Below the pieces are notes generated by a model that was not told where the DNA came from, ran no database searches, and saw only the letters and a list, made by a program, of their open reading frames with translations. A stretch of DNA of 46,422 nucleotides from Bacteroidales bacterium (lineage in GTDB: Bacteria > Bacteroidota > Bacteroidia > Bacteroidales > UBA932). A program made the translations under genes and the position numbers. Location of the stretch: positions 1 to 46,422 of the forward strand of contig JAQVZL010000001.1 in NCBI GenBank assembly GCA_028708215.1, written 5' to 3'. Shown here piece by piece: positions 43,008 to 46,422 of the stretch (positions are counted from its first letter, which is position 1; every line of letters starts with the position of its first letter).

Positions 43008-43985
43008 TTATTTTTCACGATTTATTAAAATATCGGCAACTTCAGAGAGCCTCTCTTTTTGCTCACTAGTAAGGTCACACTCTTTAATATAACCTATAGC
43101 CTCTTTATGATAGCTATCCATGGCCTCTTGTGCAGCCTCTTTTATTCCTAGCTCTTTATACATAGATAGAACCGCAGCTATCTTCTCTTCTGGGTCTACT
43201 GAACTGCTTTTCAGAAGCATATTTAGCTCATTCCTTTGGTTGTTTTGAGCCCGCTTTAGAGCCTCTACCATTAACCAAGTTTTCTTTCCACAGAGAATAT
43301 CTCCACCAATTTTTTTACCAAATAGGGCCGATTCACCAAAACTATCGAAATAGTCATCTTTAATTTGAAAAGCCATACCCAATGCATAGCCATAATTATA
43401 AAAAGCCTCTTCAATATTTTTAGAAGCACCCGCTAAAATAGCACCCAGCTTAGCCGAAGCAGCTATGAGCTCGGCCGTTTTAAGTCCAATCATCTTTAGA
43501 TAATCTTCCATGGTAATAAATGGTGCAGACTCAAAATTCATATCGAACTGCTGGCCCTCACATACTTTTGCTGCAGTAGAGGTAAATAGGTCCATTACTC
43601 TTTTAAGCTTATCTGAGGGAGCTTTAGCTATATATTGGTAAGATTTAATACACATTACATCTCCAGAAAGTATAGCAATATTTTTATTCCACTTCTTATG
43701 CACAGTAGGTTGATTCCTACGCATAGAGGCATTATCCATAATATCGTCATGAATAAGCGTAAAGCCATGAAAAATCTCAAGTGCAATTGCCGGGAAGATA
43801 ATAGATCTTTCAATTTGGTCTGAAAATAGGTTATAGGTAGCAATGGCCAGTTTTGGTCTCACTCTTTTACCCCCAATAGAAATAAGATACTCAATTGGGT
43901 TATATAACTCTTGGGGTTCTCCTTTTAATTCTAGAGAGAAGATACTCTTCTCTACCATAGAATCTAACTCTTCTATACTAAACAT
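43008..43985 (-). CDS. Polyprenyl (isoprenyl) diphosphate synthase
   Basis: A 325-residue trans-prenyltransferase that extends allylic diphosphates with isopentenyl diphosphate. The first Asp-rich motif is HDDIMDNASMRR (D80, D81, D84) and the second is IKDDYFD (D210, D211, D214). GGKRVRPKLAI near residue 40 binds the isopentenyl substrate. Phe75 five residues before the first motif and the lack of a two-residue insertion fit a short-chain product (C15-C20), but I cannot fix the length by eye. It opens a minus-strand run with DUF4254 and GT9. The product could feed lipid carriers or quinones. Confidence 0.93.
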   Translation of the reverse strand: MFSIEELDSMVEKSIFSLELKGEPQELYNPIEYLISIGGKRVRPKLAIATYNLFSDQIERSIIFPAIALEIFHGFTLIHDDIMDNASMRRNQPTVHKKWNKNIAILSGDVMCIKSYQYIAKAPSDKLKRVMDLFTSTAAKVCEGQQFDMNFESAPFITMEDYLKMIGLKTAELIAASAKLGAILAGASKNIEEAFYNYGYALGMAFQIKDDYFDSFGESALFGKKIGGDILCGKKTWLMVEALKRAQNNQRNELNMLLKSSSVDPEEKIAAVLSMYKELGIKEAAQEAMDSYHKEAIGYIKECDLTSEQKERLSEVADILINREK

Positions 43986-44007
43986 ATTTCAAAGCACATA
44001 TTTTATA

Positions 44008-44015
44008 CAAAGCTA
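44008..44015 (-). promoter_or_regulatory. Promoter -7 element (TAGCTTTG) for the prenyl synthase run
   Basis: The minus strand reads TAGCTTTG, matching TAnnTTTG, 22 bases before the ATG at 43985. Confidence 0.55.
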
Positions 44016-44036
44016 ATCCTTTTTCTACAATTTCCG

Positions 44037-44044
44037 TATATTCG
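44037..44044 (+). promoter_or_regulatory. Possible weak promoter -7 element (TATATTCG) for rsgA
   Basis: TATATTCG differs from TAnnTTTG at one position and ends only 5 bases before the GTG at 44050, which would make the mRNA leaderless. The match is imperfect. Confidence 0.3.
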
Positions 44045-44049
44045 CAGCT

Positions 44050-44991
44050 GTGGAGAGTCAAAAAACATATAAAGCTACCGTAATAAAGCACACTGGAAGC
44101 CACTATTTAGTTAGTGACCTCCCCAATTGGAATATAGTAACGTGTGTACTAAGAGGTAAGCTCAGATTAAAAGGGAGCAGTGCTACCAACCCTGTAGCCG
44201 TAGGAGATCACGTGCTATACCAAAAAGAGGGCGATAAACGAGGTGTTATAACCAAAGTTCTACCTCGCAAAAATTACATTATAAGAAAATCTACAAATCT
44301 TTCTAGACAAGCACATATAATAGCCTCTAACCTAGACCAAGTATTTCTTATAGTCACACTAAAGTTTCCCGAAACAAAATTTGAATTCATAGATCGCTTC
44401 TTAGTTACCTGCGAAGCTTATAATGTACCTGTTAAAATATTACTCAATAAAGCAGACCTTTTTACTCCCGAATATAAAGAGGCACTCTCAATTTTTTACG
44501 AAATATACCATGAAAGTGCAGGTTATCAAATTATTGAAACATCTGGTAAGTCACAGCTAAACCTCCCTACCATTAAAGAGCTCTGTAAAGATAAAATCTC
44601 TCTCTTCTCTGGAGTCTCTGGAGTAGGAAAATCTTCTCTTATAAACTCTTTAGACCCTAGCCTCTCTCTAAAAGTAGGAGAGATATCTGAATATCACAAA
44701 CAGGGAAAACACACCACAACATTTTATGAAATACACCCCTTAGCAACTGGAGGCTATATAATTGATACTCCTGGAATAAAAGGGTTTGGCCTAATAGAGA
44801 TAGAAGAAGAGGAGTTGAGCCACTACTTTCCAGAGATGTTAGAGCTACTCCCTAACTGCAGATTTGCCCCTTGCACCCATACACACGAACCAAACTGCGC
44901 AGTAAAAGAGGGAGTAGAAGAGGGCCGAGTAACAATAGAGCGCTACCAATCTTATTTGAGTATGCTAGAAGAGGAAGAGAAATACAGATAA
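44050..44991 (+). CDS. rsgA: Ribosome small subunit-dependent GTPase RsgA
   Basis: RsgA is a late-acting 30S assembly GTPase. The 313-residue protein has an N-terminal OB fold and the circularly permuted GTPase order: G4 NKAD (133-136) comes before the P-loop GVSGVGKSS (188-196) and G3 DTPG (239-242). A C-terminal zinc site follows, with C270, C275, H277 and C283 in CRFAPCTHTH and NCAV. The start codon is GTG at 44050; no in-frame ATG upstream fits. The MATE gene follows after 23 bases, probably in the same transcript. Confidence 0.96.
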   Translation: MESQKTYKATVIKHTGSHYLVSDLPNWNIVTCVLRGKLRLKGSSATNPVAVGDHVLYQKEGDKRGVITKVLPRKNYIIRKSTNLSRQAHIIASNLDQVFLIVTLKFPETKFEFIDRFLVTCEAYNVPVKILLNKADLFTPEYKEALSIFYEIYHESAGYQIIETSGKSQLNLPTIKELCKDKISLFSGVSGVGKSSLINSLDPSLSLKVGEISEYHKQGKHTTTFYEIHPLATGGYIIDTPGIKGFGLIEIEEEELSHYFPEMLELLPNCRFAPCTHTHEPNCAVKEGVEEGRVTIERYQSYLSMLEEEEKYR

Positions 44992-45014
44992 CGCAGAAGA
45001 GAGTAAAACACCAA

Positions 45015-46313
45015 ATGAATAGAAGAGTTCTTAAGCTGGCCGGCCCCAGTATTTTAGCAAATATAACTGTACCCCTCGTTGGAATTGTAGATCTTGCAAT
45101 AGCTGGACGGTTAGGCAGCGCTGCTACCATTGGAGGAATAGCAATTGCAACAATGCTCTTTGACCTACTCTACTGGAACATGGGTTTCCTAAGAGTTGGC
45201 ACTGGAGGGTATGCAGCACAAGCCTACGGTAGAAGAGATTTCAAAGATGCATTTAAAGTTCTTGTTCAAGCACTAAGCACAGCCCTCTCTGCAGCTTTAA
45301 TTATATGGGCTATCCAATACCTCTATATAGAGACTGCCTTCTTACTCATAGATTGCAGTGCCGAGACAGAGGTGTTAGCACGAAAATATTTCTTCATAAG
45401 AATATGGGCTGCTCCAGCAACACTATCACTATTTGTTTTTAAAGGGTGGTTTATAGGAATGCAAAACACCATAAGCCCAATGGTTGTAGATGTTTCAGTA
45501 AACATTCTTAACCTTGTATTGAGCATTGTGTTTGCAGTAGGGCTTAAGCTAGGCATCTCTGGTATTGCACTAGGAACATTAGTCTCTCAATATGCAGGCA
45601 TAGCACTTGCTATAACTCTAATGCACGTATACTACAAAAAGCTATTCCACTACATTCATATAAAAGGAAACCTTAAGCTCAAAGCAATGAAAAATTTCTT
45701 TGTACTTAACGGCAACCTATTCTTAAGAAGTACCTCATTACTACTTGTATATGCAGGGTTCACTAGCCTAGCCGCCAAATATGGCGATAACCTACTTGCA
45801 GTAAGTACAATAATGATGAAGTTAATGCTCCTCTACTCCTATTTTGTAGATGGGTTTGCCTATGCTGGAGAGGCCCTAACAGGCAGATTTGTTGGAGCAA
45901 AAGATCTTTTCTCTTTAAAAAAAGCAATAAAAGTTCTCTTTGCATGGACTCTAGTTATTGCAGCAATCTCTACCCTAGCATACGCTTTTGCAGGAGAGCC
46001 CCTCTTTAGACTTATGACCAACAATAAAGAGGTAATAGATGCAGCCGCACCCTTCTTACCCTGGCTACTTATAGTCCCTCTTCTAAGTTGTGTAGCATTT
46101 ATTCTAGATGGTATCTTTATTGGAGCAACCGCATCTGTAGCTATTAGAAATACCATGCTCCTCTCTGCTGCAGCCTTTTTTGCCAGCTACTACCTACTCC
46201 AATCTACCATAGGCATTCAAGCCCTCTACGTAGGATATATGGCCCACCTAATAGTAAGAACAGTTGTAATGTCTTTTCTAATGAAAAAAGAGGTCCTTAG
46301 CAAAGCTCAATAA
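45015..46313 (+). CDS. MATE family (DinF-like) efflux transporter
   Basis: An inner-membrane multidrug/cation antiporter with about 12 hydrophobic segments. The N-terminus MNRRVLKLAGPSILANITVP, then VDLAIAGRLGSAATIGGIAIA and the conserved GFLRVGTGGYAAQAYG, place it in the DinF-like branch. I start at the ATG at 45015 (432 residues). An open frame continues upstream to 44871, but that part lies inside rsgA in another frame and encodes a highly basic, non-membrane stretch, so it is not used. The substrate is unknown. The gene ends 109 bases before the window edge. Confidence 0.94.
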   Translation: MNRRVLKLAGPSILANITVPLVGIVDLAIAGRLGSAATIGGIAIATMLFDLLYWNMGFLRVGTGGYAAQAYGRRDFKDAFKVLVQALSTALSAALIIWAIQYLYIETAFLLIDCSAETEVLARKYFFIRIWAAPATLSLFVFKGWFIGMQNTISPMVVDVSVNILNLVLSIVFAVGLKLGISGIALGTLVSQYAGIALAITLMHVYYKKLFHYIHIKGNLKLKAMKNFFVLNGNLFLRSTSLLLVYAGFTSLAAKYGDNLLAVSTIMMKLMLLYSYFVDGFAYAGEALTGRFVGAKDLFSLKKAIKVLFAWTLVIAAISTLAYAFAGEPLFRLMTNNKEVIDAAAPFLPWLLIVPLLSCVAFILDGIFIGATASVAIRNTMLLSAAAFFASYYLLQSTIGIQALYVGYMAHLIVRTVVMSFLMKKEVLSKAQ

Positions 46314-46400
46314 AACAGCTATTTCAAGACTTCTACATTACGCAACTCCTTATAAATCAACAACATGCTAATTCATCTGATGGATAATTTTGTGTCAACA

Positions 46401-46419
46401 AGTTACAGGGTGGGAAACT
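46401..46419 (+). repeat. 19-base motif shared with the gap next to pheS
   Basis: AGTTACAGGGTGGGAAACT here matches AGTTGCAAGGTGGGAAACT at 30885-30903 in 17 of 19 bases, both in intergenic DNA. The preceding 80 bases after the MATE stop hold no gene or clear terminator. The element is cut by the window end. Confidence 0.5.
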
Positions 46420-46422
46420 TTA

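Noticed and set aside
44871-45014. Extension of the MATE transporter upstream to an ATG within rsgA
   Set aside because: This part overlaps the zinc-binding end of RsgA in another frame and gives an Arg-rich stretch absent from MATE proteins. The ATG at 45015 fits the family start.

Overview
The window reads as an AT-rich, gene-dense chromosomal segment of a Bacteroidota bacterium, most likely of the order Bacteroidales. The evidence is the repeated promoter -7 element TAnnTTTG in front of many genes, the near absence of Shine-Dalgarno sequences, a TonB-dependent receptor with an N-terminal carboxypeptidase-regulatory-like domain, a DPP-IV-type S9 peptidase, a DUF4254/GT9 gene pair, and ribosomal protein L2 with DHPMGGGEG. 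No plasmid, phage, CRISPR or intact transposon genes were seen. Almost everything is core metabolism, translation or envelope biogenesis.

Layout. 1-0.7 kb: start of an unidentified gene (minus), an interspersed repeat, and ispF (minus). 0.8-7.5 kb (plus): small membrane protein, mutL, rhomboid protease, EEP-family phosphatase/nuclease, GT4 glycosyltransferase, Sua5/TsaC-like protein and a Ca2+/Na+ antiporter in a tight run. 7.5-8.3 kb: rsmE (minus). 8.4-17.9 kb (plus): COG4299 acyltransferase, phosphodiesterase, S9 peptidase, FadL-type porin, the selenium cluster mnmH-yedF-selD, and a NamZ-type muramidase. Then tsaE (minus), comM (plus) and a shikimate block aroB, aroD-aroA fusion, aroC (plus). 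24.2-30.2 kb (minus): a serine hydrolase, a seven-gene piece of the S10 ribosomal operon (rplC-rplD-rplW-rplB-rpsS-rplV-rpsC) and marC. 30.3-30.6 kb: tRNA-Gly and tRNA-Leu, followed by a gene-free, repeat-bearing gap. 30.9-38.2 kb (minus): pheS, the unit yraN-manC-arcA, and a large TonB-dependent receptor. 38.3-39.6 kb: metK (plus). 39.6-44.0 kb (minus): polyprenyl synthase, DUF4254, GT9, U32 protein and a YhbP-like protein. 44.0-46.3 kb (plus): rsgA and a MATE exporter, then a short repeat-like tail.

How the genes work together. aroB, aroDA and aroC supply four of the seven shikimate steps. MnmH, YedF and SelD make selenouridine in tRNA. The TsaC-like protein and TsaE belong to the t6A tRNA-modification pathway. 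RsmE, RsgA, PheS and the r-proteins serve the ribosome and translation. ispF and the polyprenyl synthase belong to isoprenoid synthesis, and GT4, GT9 and ManC to surface glycans.

No clearly new multi-gene defence or metabolic system is visible. The points most worth a second look are: the S10 operon fragment cut off from rpsJ and rplP; the AroD-AroA fusion, read through the only good Shine-Dalgarno seen; the TsaC-like protein missing family-defining residues; the MutL endonuclease motif that has lost its Gln and His; a diverged interspersed repeat near the start and at 30.7 kb, with a short related motif at the window end; and several promoters so close to start codons that the mRNAs should be leaderless or nearly so.
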